The notes: generated by a model from the letters alone, not told the origin. Positions 41,843 through 50,811 are shown, counted from the first letter of the stretch. The stretch: 64,000 bases of DNA from UBA946 sp031550725 (GCA_031550725.1 JAVBOH010000008.1:372001-436000), one strand, 5' to 3'. Translations and numbers: made by a program.

Positions 41843-42693
41843 TGAAAAAAATTATATTGCTTGCAGTGACACTTATTTGTATCAACTTTACTGTTTTGAA
41901 TGTCTTTGCTGATGTTGTTCCATATTATAGTGGCTCATCGGGAATTGATGATAAGGCGAGTATTTATACATCCAGTCAGATTACATCCCTTGAAAAAATT
42001 CAAACGGAATTGGCTGAAAAAACCGGATGGAATATTGCTGTTGTTACAACCACTACTGGTTTTGGTGAAAATAATTCGAAACGTGCACATAATTATTGTC
42101 ATGAATATTATGTCAATACCTTTGGGCAGGATTCAAGCGGTGTTGTGTTTCTGATAGACCTTGATATTAGAACTATTTATGCTCATGGCGATGCTAGGGA
42201 TATTCTGACTTTAAGCAGACTTGATAATATTCTTGATAAAACCGAAGAATATTATTTTGATTATGATGATGTCGGAAATCTTGAAACTTTCTATTCTCAG
42301 GTCTTGTATTATTATAACGCTGGCAAGCCATCGCAAAATGGCGGTGTTACTTATAACGGCAATAATAGTTATACTGTTAATACAGGAAGTTCCGGCAATG
42401 ATGTTACAGGCACACGTTTACTTATTGCTTTTGGATTTGGACTTGCTGCGGCTATAATCAGCATTGTGGTTATTGTATCAAAATACAAATTTCATCACAA
42501 ACCAACAGCTAATAATTACATGAACAAAAATTCTCTTAATATGTACATCAGAAAAGATAATTATGTTCGTGAATATACAACACGTACTCGTATTCATGAT
42601 GACAGCAGCAGTTCTGGTGGCGGCAGCAGTGGAGGTCATAGCCATCATAGCAGCGGCGGCGGACACAGCTCCAGTCACGGCGGAAGAAGATAA
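41839..42693 (+). CDS. TPM-domain membrane protein (YdjH-like)
   Basis: A 284-residue protein with a signal peptide (IILLAVTLICINFTVLNVFA), an extracellular TPM domain (IYTSSQITSLEKIQTELAEK, WNIAVVTTTTGFG, VVFLIDLDIRTIYAHGDARD), a transmembrane helix and a cytoplasmic tail very rich in Ser, Gly and His. That Gly/Ser/His-rich ending is typical of YgcG/YdjH relatives. Completes the three-gene envelope module. A shared terminator separates it from the convergent lipoprotein gene. Confidence 0.83.
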   Translation: MMKKIILLAVTLICINFTVLNVFADVVPYYSGSSGIDDKASIYTSSQITSLEKIQTELAEKTGWNIAVVTTTTGFGENNSKRAHNYCHEYYVNTFGQDSSGVVFLIDLDIRTIYAHGDARDILTLSRLDNILDKTEEYYFDYDDVGNLETFYSQVLYYYNAGKPSQNGGVTYNGNNSYTVNTGSSGNDVTGTRLLIAFGFGLAAAIISIVVIVSKYKFHHKPTANNYMNKNSLNMYIRKDNYVREYTTRTRIHDDSSSSGGGSSGGHSHHSSGGGHSSSHGGRR

Positions 42694-42709
42694 AATACTT
42701 CAAAAAATC

Positions 42710-42750
42710 AAGAGTGTTAAAGCTTAATTGTTGGCTTTAACACTCTTTTT
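42710..42750. terminator. Bidirectional terminator
   Basis: AAGAGTGTTAAAGC pairs with GCTTTAACACTCTT over 14 bp, between convergent genes, with T runs for both directions. Confidence 0.8.
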
Positions 42751-42757
42751 GTTTATG

Positions 42758-44977
42758 TTATTTCATTTCGTTAATATAAAGATTAACCCTGTTTTCAATA
42801 ATATCAATAACCTCATCAACAGTTTTTTGCCCTGAAAGATATGCACCTATTTCTTCATTAATAATGCTTGATAAAGTTGCGTCTACATTGCGTACCAGAA
42901 CGGTTGATTCGATAAGTCTCATTACCTTTGCATTATCCTCGGCTGTGTTTGCATCAACTTTTAATGTAATCGGTGCACTATCACCTGTATTGAACGTAAC
43001 CTCACGTTCATTCTCAGGGTTTGTATCCATTGCCTCATTAGCAAGCTTTTCAAGAGCTGAACGCTTAAGCGGAAGATAAATCTTGTAATCATCCTTATAT
43101 TCATCAAGCATATACTTAATGAAATTCCATGCGCCGTCAGGGTTTTCGGCTTTGCTTGAAATAGCGAACAACCCACATGGCTGGAAATATGAGCCATTGC
43201 CATATGGTGCAGGAAAGCCTTTAAAAGTCATTGGCTCACCCATTTGAAACACTTCAATTTCTTTTATAGAATTAAGTCTGTATAGCTTTATGCGTGACAA
43301 AACAGGGTCGCCGTTTCTGCATCCCATTATAAACTCAGAATAGTTAACATCCGAGCCTAACTCGTTAGCAGGAAACCTCTCTGCTATTTTCAATATCTTT
43401 TCAAATTCTGCACGGTCAAAATGACATTCATTCGTTTTGGGATCAACAAATATATTTGTTACAAGCTTGCCGATTATATCTTTTTTGGTATAATCATCTA
43501 TTATATATGATGCATTTGGCTTTGTATCAAGAAATTCTGCAAATTTATCAAGTGTCCAGCCTGTTTCATTCCCAACATCAGAAGTCTTTGCCGCAACTGT
43601 TTCAATCATATACATCGGGAATATTTCATAAAGCTTACCGTCATTTTCTAAAGCTGTAAAAGCATTTGTAAGATAATCATCTTTATTAAAGCTTGGGTCT
43701 TTATCCATAAATTCATAAAGGTCAGCATACAAGCCTTTATTTATATAACTTGTGGCAGGTATTGGATTTAAAAGGTCACGAGCGATAATATCCGGTACAT
43801 TTCCTGCAATAATATCTGTGTTAAATTTTTTTAGTGCCTCGGCTGAATCGGAAGCACCCTCCATATAAGATTTCAACTCAATTTTATATTCCTCGCTGTT
43901 TTTATTGAAATCAGATATATATGTGCTAAGCCAATAGTCAGCACTTAATGTGGCTATGGTTATTGTCTTTTTTTCGGTAGTGTTCGCATCGGATGGATCA
44001 AGCTTGATATAACGTGTAATCCCATTTATCACCCAGTTTTCATCACGCACAGCGCATACTATATCACCGTTTGGGAAAAGCTTGTAGCCAGCAAGATTTT
44101 TGACATCAATGCCATAATCAAGGCAGTTCATAATTCCAGTTTTGCTGCCTGTTTCAAGCTCATATTCATAAATACCCATATTAGTACTTATCAGCATGTC
44201 ATATTTAATTCCTGTGCTGGCAATGCAGTCATTGCCTAAATCTGTTGTATCAATTCTGTACTCTTTTGTGCTTTTATTTTCAATGTCAAATATATTTATG
44301 ATTGCGAAAAACTGGTTTGTGGATGTAACATACTCCCATGAATTTGATGCAATACGTCCATCTTTTAATCTGAATACAGACTTAGTATATACATCGTTTG
44401 TGTCTTTGTTTTTATCAGCAGGTGCAGACTCAAAAAGATATTTTCCATTTTTGTCAAATACATATACGACATGACTGGACTGCACATAAAAATTGCCTGC
44501 ATCATCAACTAAAAGCCCTGCGGCATAAGCATCTGCTTCGTTTTTACCAAAGGTGTCCATGTCAATTTCAAAACTGTCAGTTTTAGTCCCGCTTGCATCA
44601 AGCTTTATGAAATTCATCTCGGATATAGAATCGCTTTCCTCTTTATATTTAGAAGAAATGGCAAAATAACTGCCGTCAGCTGTTTTGTCAAAGCAGGAAA
44701 TCCATTCACCTTGCGGTAAAGATATATCGCTTTGTATTTTTCCCTCATAATCAATCATTGTTAAACCACTGCCATTTGTGTCAAAGAGTATTACTTCACT
44801 GTCTGTAAATTTAACCTGCCAAGGCTGTAAATCATTAGGGATTGTGATGTTTTTGGCTTTATACTTATTTTCACTTAGAGAATCCACCGAATTTTGTTCC
44901 TGTTTTTTCTGACAGCCTGACACAGAAAGCAATATCATACTGGATAGCAGAAAACACATTGCCTTTTTTAGTTTCAT
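42758..44977 (-). CDS. Solute-binding lipoprotein fused to an N-terminal propeller-like domain
   Basis: A 739-residue lipoprotein (lipobox SVSGC). Residues ~50-330 consist of repeated short strand units (VILFDTNGSGLTMIDYEGK, LLVDDAGNFYVQSSHVVYVFDKNGKYLF) as in beta-propellers. Residues ~340-739 are a family 1 extracellular solute-binding domain (ITIATLSADYWLSTYISDFNKN, NTDIIAGNVPDIIARD, PNASYIIDDY, GAWNFIKYML). Ordinary sugar-binding proteins of ABC importers are about 430-550 residues, so the N-terminal domain is an addition. No permease genes are adjacent. A decayed relative lies just upstream at 45018-45237. Confidence 0.82.
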   Translation of the reverse strand: MKLKKAMCFLLSSMILLSVSGCQKKQEQNSVDSLSENKYKAKNITIPNDLQPWQVKFTDSEVILFDTNGSGLTMIDYEGKIQSDISLPQGEWISCFDKTADGSYFAISSKYKEESDSISEMNFIKLDASGTKTDSFEIDMDTFGKNEADAYAAGLLVDDAGNFYVQSSHVVYVFDKNGKYLFESAPADKNKDTNDVYTKSVFRLKDGRIASNSWEYVTSTNQFFAIINIFDIENKSTKEYRIDTTDLGNDCIASTGIKYDMLISTNMGIYEYELETGSKTGIMNCLDYGIDVKNLAGYKLFPNGDIVCAVRDENWVINGITRYIKLDPSDANTTEKKTITIATLSADYWLSTYISDFNKNSEEYKIELKSYMEGASDSAEALKKFNTDIIAGNVPDIIARDLLNPIPATSYINKGLYADLYEFMDKDPSFNKDDYLTNAFTALENDGKLYEIFPMYMIETVAAKTSDVGNETGWTLDKFAEFLDTKPNASYIIDDYTKKDIIGKLVTNIFVDPKTNECHFDRAEFEKILKIAERFPANELGSDVNYSEFIMGCRNGDPVLSRIKLYRLNSIKEIEVFQMGEPMTFKGFPAPYGNGSYFQPCGLFAISSKAENPDGAWNFIKYMLDEYKDDYKIYLPLKRSALEKLANEAMDTNPENEREVTFNTGDSAPITLKVDANTAEDNAKVMRLIESTVLVRNVDATLSSIINEEIGAYLSGQKTVDEVIDIIENRVNLYINEMK

Positions 44978-45017
44978 ATAAATAACTCCTCACTCTAAAA
45001 ATATGGACGTACTTTTT

Positions 45018-45237
45018 GTCACTTCATTTCGTTTATATAGGTTTATTCTGTTTTTAACAACATCAATAAACTCCTCTGTACATTAAGCCTTGCAACTGCG
45101 TTTTTAAGAACTGCACTGTCAAATCCGCTCTTATCCCATTCGTCCATGGTTATGATTTTCTTGCCTGTTTGCTCGTCGATATCAGGTGTTTTATCTGTTT
45201 CTTCGTGTATAAGCATAATAATATCATGCGTATACAT
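45018..45237 (-). pseudogene. Remnant of a second solute-binding protein gene (C-terminal end)
   Basis: On the minus strand a frame reads MYTHDIIMLIHEETDKTPD onward and is then broken; in a shifted frame the sequence gives EEFIDVVKNRINLY and, after a 2-nt loss, INEMK-stop. The intact protein at 42758 ends VDEVIDIIENRVNLYINEMK. The matching final DNA and the frame breaks indicate a degraded paralog. Confidence 0.6.
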
Positions 45238-45390
45238 AGAATTATTAACAACACTTTTTCATTATGTACGGCCTTTCACTGATTGTTAACATAGTAACAT
45301 TGTATAGCAATTCATTGTTAATATCAATTAAATTTTGGTTACAAATAGTTACAATTTGGGGTAACTGTGTTGAATAACATATAATTAATA

Positions 45391-45420
45391 TTGGGTGACC
45401 ACATAGGGTCACACCTACAA
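45391..45420. repeat. Intergenic hairpin with GGGTGACC arms
   Basis: TTGGGTGACC and GGGTCACACCTACAA pair imperfectly. Its arm sequence recurs in hairpins at 11435 and 53236. The rest of 45238-45474 shows no gene. Confidence 0.4.
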
Positions 45421-45474
45421 ATAAAATTCTGAAAACTATTAGAAAATTATTATATAAATAATGGAACGTTTTTC

Positions 45475-45503
45475 TTGACATTTATTTAACTAACTGCTAT
45501 AAT
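45475..45503 (+). promoter_or_regulatory. Sigma-A promoter for serC-serA
   Basis: TTGACA at 45475-45480, a 17-nt spacer and TATAAT at 45498-45503: a perfect consensus promoter 40 bp before the serC start. Confidence 0.85.
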
Positions 45504-45542
45504 TAATATGTATTATTTAAATTTTTATTGGAGGTCTTTAAA

Positions 45543-46622
45543 ATGTCAAGAGTTTATAACTTTAGTGCTGGTCCTGCTATTCTGCCTGAGGAGGTTCTTA
45601 AGACTGCTGCTGACGAAATGCTCGATTATAAGGGCACTGGCGAGTCTGTTATGGAAATGTCCCATCGTTCAAAGGAGTATCAGGCAATTATCGACGAGTG
45701 TGAGGCTACTTTGCGTGAAGTAATGGCTATTCCTGATAATTACAAGGTTTTGTTTTTACAGGGTGGCGCTTCATCACAGTTTGCTATGCTACCTCTTAAC
45801 CTTATGAACAAGTCAGGTAAGGCTGATTTCGTTATCACAGGCCAGTGGGCTAAAAAAGCTCATGAAGAGGCATCTCGTTACGGCGATTGTAAAGTTATTG
45901 CATCTTCAAAGGATAAGACTTTCTCATATATTCCAGAGCTTGATAAGAATGAATTCAGAGCTGATGCTGATTATTTCCACATCTGTTCTAACAACACTAT
46001 CTATGGTACTAAGTTTACTGAACTTCCTGACACAGGCAATGTACCTCTTATCGCTGATATGTCATCCTGCATTCTTTCCGAACCAGTTGACGTATCAAAG
46101 TATGGCGTTATTTATGCAGGCGCACAGAAGAACATGGGTCCTGCAGGACTTACTGTTGTAATCATACGTGAAGATTTGATTGGCAATGCTCGTGATATCA
46201 CTCCAACTATGTTTGATTACAAAATCCATGCTGATAACGGCTCTATGTACAACACTCCTCCTACTTATGGCATTTATATCCTTAAGCTTGTTCTTGAGTG
46301 GGTTAAGGCTAAGGGCGGATTGACTGCTATGCTTGATTTGAACACTAAGAAAGCTAACGTTCTTTATGATTTCCTTGATACATCCAAGATGTTCAGCGCT
46401 ACTGTTGAGGGCAAGGACCGTTCTTTGATGAATATTCCTTTCATAACAGGAAACGACGAGCTTGATGACAAGTTTGTTAAGGAAGCTAAGGCTGCTGGCT
46501 TTATCAACCTTAAGGGTCACCGTTCTGTTGGCGGTATGAGAGCATCTATCTACAATGCTATGCCTACTGAGGGCGTTGAAAAGCTTGTTGCATTTATGAA
46601 GGAATTTGAGGCTAATAACTAA
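45543..46622 (+). CDS. serC: Phosphoserine aminotransferase
   Basis: A 359-residue class V aminotransferase that converts 3-phosphohydroxypyruvate to phosphoserine in serine synthesis. Motifs: YNFSAGPAILPEEVL at the N-terminus, MEMSHRSKEYQ, LFLQGGASSQFAMLP and the PLP lysine in GVIYAGAQKNMGPAGLTVV. The ATG at 45543 follows GGAGG; an earlier TTG at 45528 lies before that site and is rejected. Followed by serA, the preceding enzyme of the pathway. Confidence 0.96.
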   Translation: MSRVYNFSAGPAILPEEVLKTAADEMLDYKGTGESVMEMSHRSKEYQAIIDECEATLREVMAIPDNYKVLFLQGGASSQFAMLPLNLMNKSGKADFVITGQWAKKAHEEASRYGDCKVIASSKDKTFSYIPELDKNEFRADADYFHICSNNTIYGTKFTELPDTGNVPLIADMSSCILSEPVDVSKYGVIYAGAQKNMGPAGLTVVIIREDLIGNARDITPTMFDYKIHADNGSMYNTPPTYGIYILKLVLEWVKAKGGLTAMLDLNTKKANVLYDFLDTSKMFSATVEGKDRSLMNIPFITGNDELDDKFVKEAKAAGFINLKGHRSVGGMRASIYNAMPTEGVEKLVAFMKEFEANN

Positions 46623-46644
46623 TATATCCTTTTACAAAATTAAT

Positions 46645-46674
46645 TTGTAGGGTCGAATAATATTCACCCTACAA
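46645..46674. repeat. Intergenic hairpin with TTGTAGGGT/CCCTACAA ends
   Basis: The arms TTGTAGGGT and ACCCTACAA pair with an inner GAATA/TATTC, between serC and serA. Member of the GTAGGG hairpin family. Confidence 0.55.
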
Positions 46675-46699
46675 TAAAAATATTTCGGAGGTAATTATA

Positions 46700-47863
46700 A
46701 TGTACAATATATATACATTAAATGCAATTTCTGCATATGGTACTGATAATTTTGACAAAGCTAAGTATAACATTACTAAGGAAGATGCTAATCCTGATGC
46801 AATAATGGTGCGTTCTGGCGATATGCATTCTATGGAATTTGGCTCTAACTTGCTTGCTATTGCTCGTGCTGGTGCTGGCGTTAACAACATTCCAGTTGAA
46901 AAGTGCGCTGATATGGGTATTTGTGTATTCAACACTCCTGGTGCTAATGCTAACGCTGTTAAGGAGCTTGTTATTGCAGGACTTCTTATTTCCTCTCGTA
47001 AAGTTATTGATGCTATCGACTGGGCTAAAACTCTTAAGGGTAATGGCGCTGAAGTAGGCAAGATGGTTGAAAAGGGCAAGGGCGCTTTCGGTGGTCCTGA
47101 AATATTGGGCAAAACTTTGGGTATCGTTGGTCTTGGTGCTATCGGTGTTCTTGTTGCTAATGCTGCTGTTGCACTTGGCATGAACGTTGTTGGCTATGAC
47201 CCATACCTTTCTGTTAAGGCAGCTCTAGGACTAAGTCCAAAGGTTAAGGCAGTTAATGATATTAAGGAAATTTATACAGCATCTGATTATATCACTATTC
47301 ATGTTCCTTTCAATGCTGATACTAAGGGCTTCATCAATGCTGAAACAATCGGTATGATGAAAGACGAGGTTAGAATTTTAAACTTTGCAAGAGCTGAACT
47401 TGTTGACAGTGCTGATATTACTGCTGCTTTAGAAAGCGGTAAGGTTGCATCCTATGTTGTTGATTTCCCTACTGATGAAATCATCGGTGTTAAGAATGTT
47501 ATCGCTATTCCTCATTTGGGTGCATCCACTCCTGAATCCGAGGACAACTGCGCTATGATGGCTGCTCTTGAACTTATTGATTATATCGAAAACGGTAATA
47601 TAAAGAATTCTGTAAATCTTCCTGATGCTGAAATGAACGCAGCAGGCACTAAGGTTTGCATTATCCACAAGAATGTTCCTTCACTTATTTCGCAGATTAC
47701 AACAATTTTCGGTGATGCAGGTATTAACATTGACAATATGCTCAACAAATCCAAGAAGGATTACGCATATACACTTCTTGATGCAGCAGGCGATGTGTCT
47801 GATGCTATTGTTTCAAAGCTTACTGCTGTTGAGAGCGTTATTAAGGTTCGCATTATTAAGTAA
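46700..47863 (+). CDS. serA: D-3-phosphoglycerate dehydrogenase with ACT domain
   Basis: A 387-residue D-isomer-specific 2-hydroxyacid dehydrogenase catalysing the first step of serine synthesis. The NAD-binding motif GKTLGIVGLGAIGVLVAN lies near residue 140, ARAGAGVNNIPVEKC is typical of the SerA branch, the catalytic histidine is in NVIAIPHLGASTPESEDNC, and the C-terminus is a single ACT domain (KVCIIHKNVPSLISQITTIF), which may sense serine. It follows serC with TCGGAGG before the ATG. Confidence 0.94.
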   Translation: MYNIYTLNAISAYGTDNFDKAKYNITKEDANPDAIMVRSGDMHSMEFGSNLLAIARAGAGVNNIPVEKCADMGICVFNTPGANANAVKELVIAGLLISSRKVIDAIDWAKTLKGNGAEVGKMVEKGKGAFGGPEILGKTLGIVGLGAIGVLVANAAVALGMNVVGYDPYLSVKAALGLSPKVKAVNDIKEIYTASDYITIHVPFNADTKGFINAETIGMMKDEVRILNFARAELVDSADITAALESGKVASYVVDFPTDEIIGVKNVIAIPHLGASTPESEDNCAMMAALELIDYIENGNIKNSVNLPDAEMNAAGTKVCIIHKNVPSLISQITTIFGDAGINIDNMLNKSKKDYAYTLLDAAGDVSDAIVSKLTAVESVIKVRIIK

Positions 47864-47896
47864 GAAACTAAACTAAAAGAAAAGGGGTAAAATGTC

Positions 47897-48253
47897 ATGA
47901 ATTTTAACAAAGAGGTTCAAACTTTCGACCAGGCAGACATTGAAAAGAACAAGGGTGTAGCAACTGCAAGTATTTTCCCAATACTATTCCTTTTATATTT
48001 CTTTTCATCTGACAAATCAGCTTACCACAGATACTGTGCAAATCAAGGTCTAATGATTTTAATTCTTAATGTTGGCTTAGCTATTGTCAATGTTATTCTA
48101 GGACTTATTCCTATTATCGGAGCTATCGTTTCCATCTTGATCTGGCTTATCAATGTTGCTACATTCGTTATCATGATAATGCTTATGGTTAAGGCATCCA
48201 AAGGTGAGGCGCAGCCTTTCCCAATCATCGGCAACGCTGAAATTTTGAAGTAA
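47897..48253 (+). CDS. DUF4870-like small membrane protein
   Basis: A 118-residue protein with three hydrophobic segments (IFPILFLLYFF, ILILNVGLAIVNVILGLIPI and IVSILIWLINVATFVIMIM). The HRYCANQGLMILILN and C-terminal AQPFPIIGN resemble the DUF4870/Tic20-like arrangement. Function unknown. It follows serA by 33 bp and ends with a terminator, so it may be the third gene of that transcript. Confidence 0.7.
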   Translation: MNFNKEVQTFDQADIEKNKGVATASIFPILFLLYFFSSDKSAYHRYCANQGLMILILNVGLAIVNVILGLIPIIGAIVSILIWLINVATFVIMIMLMVKASKGEAQPFPIIGNAEILK

Positions 48254-48291
48254 GAATAGTTAATATTACTGTTTTATTTCGTACATAAACT

Positions 48292-48325
48292 GGAGTGGTG
48301 TATACTTAAAACACCACTCCTTTTC
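48292..48325 (+). terminator. Terminator of the serC-serA transcript
   Basis: GGAGTGGTGT and ACACCACTCC form a 10-bp stem followed by TTTTC. Confidence 0.75.
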
Positions 48326-48453
48326 GTTATATTAATTCACGGTTTAAATATAATCTAATGCGTACTGCTTGATTGACGTTTACTTACAAAATTAATTTAA
48401 AATCAAGTAAAACCACGATATATTGTAAGTGAATTAGAATTATTAGAGGATAT

Positions 48454-49344
48454 ATGAAAAAAATTATACCAGTTTTCATGATGATAATTCTTATTATGTT
48501 TTGCTTATCATCTTGCAGTAAAACAAGCGCCGAAACATTGATTAACAGCATGACAGAGAATGAAAAAAGTAGTATACAAACGTTGTCAGAAACTGAATTT
48601 TTAGTTTATGATGATGAACTTGAAAGAAATTTTCTTATCCAAATGACTTTACCTCCCAATTATGATAGGGATAATGAATATCCTTTGTTTTTAGTAACTG
48701 ACGGTGTATGGTCATATGAATATCAAGCTGATATTTATTCAATGATGGAAGAAAACAAAATAAAGAACATTATTCTTGTAAGCCTCAGCTTTAATCCAGA
48801 TGAGGATAATATGGCTGATGAAACACGTTATTATTATTTTGTCAAAAATAATAAGGCATTTCTTGATTTTATAACTGATAATCTGATGCCTGTTTTGAGT
48901 GAAAATTATAAGATAGATTATTCGCAAAGCACTTTTGGAGGACATTCTTTAGGTGGTCTTTTTTGTCATTATGCGTTGTTCAATTCAGATTTGTATGATA
49001 ATCAGCCATTTGGTAATTATCTCGTGAGCAGTCCTGCACTGTCAGTAGAAAATTCAGCGCTTTACAGAAAATACTCCGACTTGATATATTATTCTGAAGA
49101 TTATGATATTTCATACGAAAAGACTTTCTTTGAGCGCAACGGAAAGCTTGATAAAAGTGTCTATCTGACTTGTGAGGGTGATATGGTTGGCGCTCATAAG
49201 GATCATATAAAGAAATTTGATGACAGGGCAAAGGGTTATGATATATCAGAATATGAATATGAATACTTCCCAGATTATGACCATTTTGGGTTATTTAAGG
49301 AAGCACTTGAGAGTGCAGTGCTTAAATTTTATGGAACAGGATAA
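48454..49344 (+). CDS. Esterase-like alpha/beta hydrolase lipoprotein
   Basis: A 296-residue lipoprotein (lipobox CLSSC). The body resembles the putative esterase (enterochelin esterase/IroE-like) family: LPPNYDRDNEYPLFLVTDGV, then the nucleophile elbow TFGGHSLGGLFCHYAL, with a late aspartate and a histidine in PDYDHFGLFK. Such proteins hydrolyse esters such as siderophores or acylated sugars; the substrate cannot be told. No transporter genes are adjacent. Confidence 0.85.
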   Translation: MKKIIPVFMMIILIMFCLSSCSKTSAETLINSMTENEKSSIQTLSETEFLVYDDELERNFLIQMTLPPNYDRDNEYPLFLVTDGVWSYEYQADIYSMMEENKIKNIILVSLSFNPDEDNMADETRYYYFVKNNKAFLDFITDNLMPVLSENYKIDYSQSTFGGHSLGGLFCHYALFNSDLYDNQPFGNYLVSSPALSVENSALYRKYSDLIYYSEDYDISYEKTFFERNGKLDKSVYLTCEGDMVGAHKDHIKKFDDRAKGYDISEYEYEYFPDYDHFGLFKEALESAVLKFYGTG

Positions 49345-49381
49345 TTTTTTTGTGATTTTTGTTAAAATATTTTATATATGC

Positions 49382-49411
49382 TTGACAAAATAAGACGAGA
49401 TGTGTTATAAT
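49382..49411 (+). promoter_or_regulatory. Sigma-A promoter for rpsF-ssb-rpsR
   Basis: TTGACA at 49382-49387, an 18-nt spacer and TATAAT at 49406-49411. Confidence 0.82.
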
Positions 49412-49414
49412 ATA

Positions 49415-49530
49415 TTTTGCACGGTTTTTATGTGCAAATGCTTATGTTAATACATTAGCATTATACTTATGCTTATATGCATTTGTATTAATATCCTTCG
49501 TCTGTACTTTAGATGCAGGCGTAATCCAAG
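49415..49530 (+). promoter_or_regulatory. Structured leader of rpsF, possible S6:S18 site
   Basis: The roughly 125-nt leader contains a GCAC/GTGC hairpin, a long AT-rich stem and, close to the ribosome site, CGTCTG pairing with CAGGCG (49500-49522). rpsF leaders in many bacteria carry a motif bound by the S6-S18 complex; I see the position and a stem but cannot confirm the conserved bulge. Confidence 0.4.
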
Positions 49531-49544
49531 AGGAGGTGTTTTTA

Positions 49545-49835
49545 ATGGCTAAGTTGAATGAATCCTATGAAACCATGGTTGTTTACAGCCTAAAGAACGG
49601 TGAGGACGGAGCTAAGGCTCTTCACGACAAGTTCAAGGCTATGATTGAAGCTAATGGTACTCTTGACTCTGTTAACGAATGGGGTAAGAGAAAGCTCGCT
49701 TACGAAATTGACTATCAGGCAGATGGTTACTATGTTGTTTACAACTACACTTGCAAGCCTGATTTCCCAGCTGAACTTGATCGTGTATTCAAGATCACTG
49801 AGGGCGTTTTGCGTTCATTGATTACTGTTCAGTAA
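49545..49835 (+). CDS. rpsF: 30S ribosomal protein S6
   Basis: A 96-residue S6 protein, start MAKLNESYETMVVYSLK, with LDSVNEWGKRKLAYEIDYQ and the YVVYNYTCKP strand typical of the family. It binds S18 and 16S rRNA in the small-subunit platform. AGGAGG lies upstream of the ATG at 49545; the earlier in-frame start at 49536 falls in that site. First gene of the conserved rpsF-ssb-rpsR operon. Confidence 0.97.
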   Translation: MAKLNESYETMVVYSLKNGEDGAKALHDKFKAMIEANGTLDSVNEWGKRKLAYEIDYQADGYYVVYNYTCKPDFPAELDRVFKITEGVLRSLITVQ

Positions 49836-49867
49836 TTAATGCTGATGAGAAAGGATAGGTTATTGTT

Positions 49868-50368
49868 ATGAATAAAGTTATCCTGATGGGCAGACTTACT
49901 GCCGATCCTGAGCTTAGGCAGACTAACAGTGGTACAAACACTTGCCGTTTTTCAGTAGCTGTTGACCGCAGGGTTGCACAGGGTGCTGAAAAGCAGGCTG
50001 ATTTTATCAATGTTGTTGTTTGGAATCAGACAGCTGAATTTGTCAGCAGATATTTCACTAAGGGAAGAATGATTATGGTTGAAGGAAACCTGAGAACAGG
50101 TTCCTACGATGATAAACGTTATCCTGATGTTAAGCATTATACTACTGAAGTATGGGCTGAGCGTGTTGAATTCTGCGGTGATAAGCCAGCTAACGGTACT
50201 TCGCAGGGTGGATTTTCCGCTCCTCAGCAGTATCAGCAGGCAGCTCCTCAGCAATATGCTCCACAACAGCAATATGCTGCTCAGAATGCAAATAATAATT
50301 CGTCACTTTCAGTTGGTGACTTCGGAGATTTTGAAGAAGTTATCGGCGACAGCGATTTACCGTTCTAA
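49868..50368 (+). CDS. ssb: Single-stranded DNA-binding protein
   Basis: A 166-residue SSB: OB fold from MNKVILMGRLTADPELRQT to the FINVVVWNQTAEFVSRYF strand, then a Gln/Ala/Tyr/Pro-rich flexible linker and an acidic end DSDLPF, the tip that recruits replication and repair partners. Located between rpsF and rpsR as in most Firmicutes. Confidence 0.97.
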   Translation: MNKVILMGRLTADPELRQTNSGTNTCRFSVAVDRRVAQGAEKQADFINVVVWNQTAEFVSRYFTKGRMIMVEGNLRTGSYDDKRYPDVKHYTTEVWAERVEFCGDKPANGTSQGGFSAPQQYQQAAPQQYAPQQQYAAQNANNNSSLSVGDFGDFEEVIGDSDLPF

Positions 50369-50431
50369 TTTTAAATTTTAATTTGAAATTTGGACACGCT
50401 TTAATTAAAATAATATAAGGAGGGTTTCATA

Positions 50432-50683
50432 ATGGAAAGAGATAGAGAAAGAGCTCCTCGTGGAAACAAGAAAACTCGTAAAAAAGTTTGTGCTTTCTGC
50501 GCTGACAGAGCTAACGAAAAGATCGATTATAAGGATATTGCAAAGCTCAGAAAGTGCCTAACTGAAAGAGCTAAGATTCTTCCAAGACGTGTGACTGGCA
50601 CTTGTGCTTATCACCAGAGAGAACTTACTGTTGCAATCAAGAAGGCTAGACATATTGCTTTGCTGCCATATGTAGCTGACTAA
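50432..50683 (+). CDS. rpsR: 30S ribosomal protein S18
   Basis: An 83-residue basic protein with KKVCAFCADRANEKIDYKD and LPRRVTGTCAYHQREL, the S18 signature; four cysteines suggest the zinc-binding (C+) form. Ends the rpsF-ssb-rpsR operon, followed by a terminator. AAGGAGG precedes the ATG. Confidence 0.97.
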   Translation: MERDRERAPRGNKKTRKKVCAFCADRANEKIDYKDIAKLRKCLTERAKILPRRVTGTCAYHQRELTVAIKKARHIALLPYVAD

Positions 50684-50714
50684 AATTGAGCTTAGTTCAA
50701 TTTATACGTAATAT

Positions 50715-50753
50715 AAGCTGTTATCTGATTTTTCGGATAACAGCTTTTTTATT
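50715..50753 (+). terminator. Terminator of the rpsF operon
   Basis: AAGCTGTTATC and GATAACAGCTT form an 11-bp stem, followed by TTTTTT. Confidence 0.82.
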
Positions 50754-50774
50754 TTATGTCTGCTGAATAATTCA

Positions 50775-50809
50775 AAAATGGCAGGCACAATCAATGCGCC
50801 TGCCATTTT
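50775..50809 (-). terminator. Terminator of the McrBC-like pair
   Basis: AAAATGGCAGGC pairs with GCCTGCCATTTT, with a T run on the minus strand just past the mcrC-like stop codon. Confidence 0.78.
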
Positions 50810-50811
50810 GT

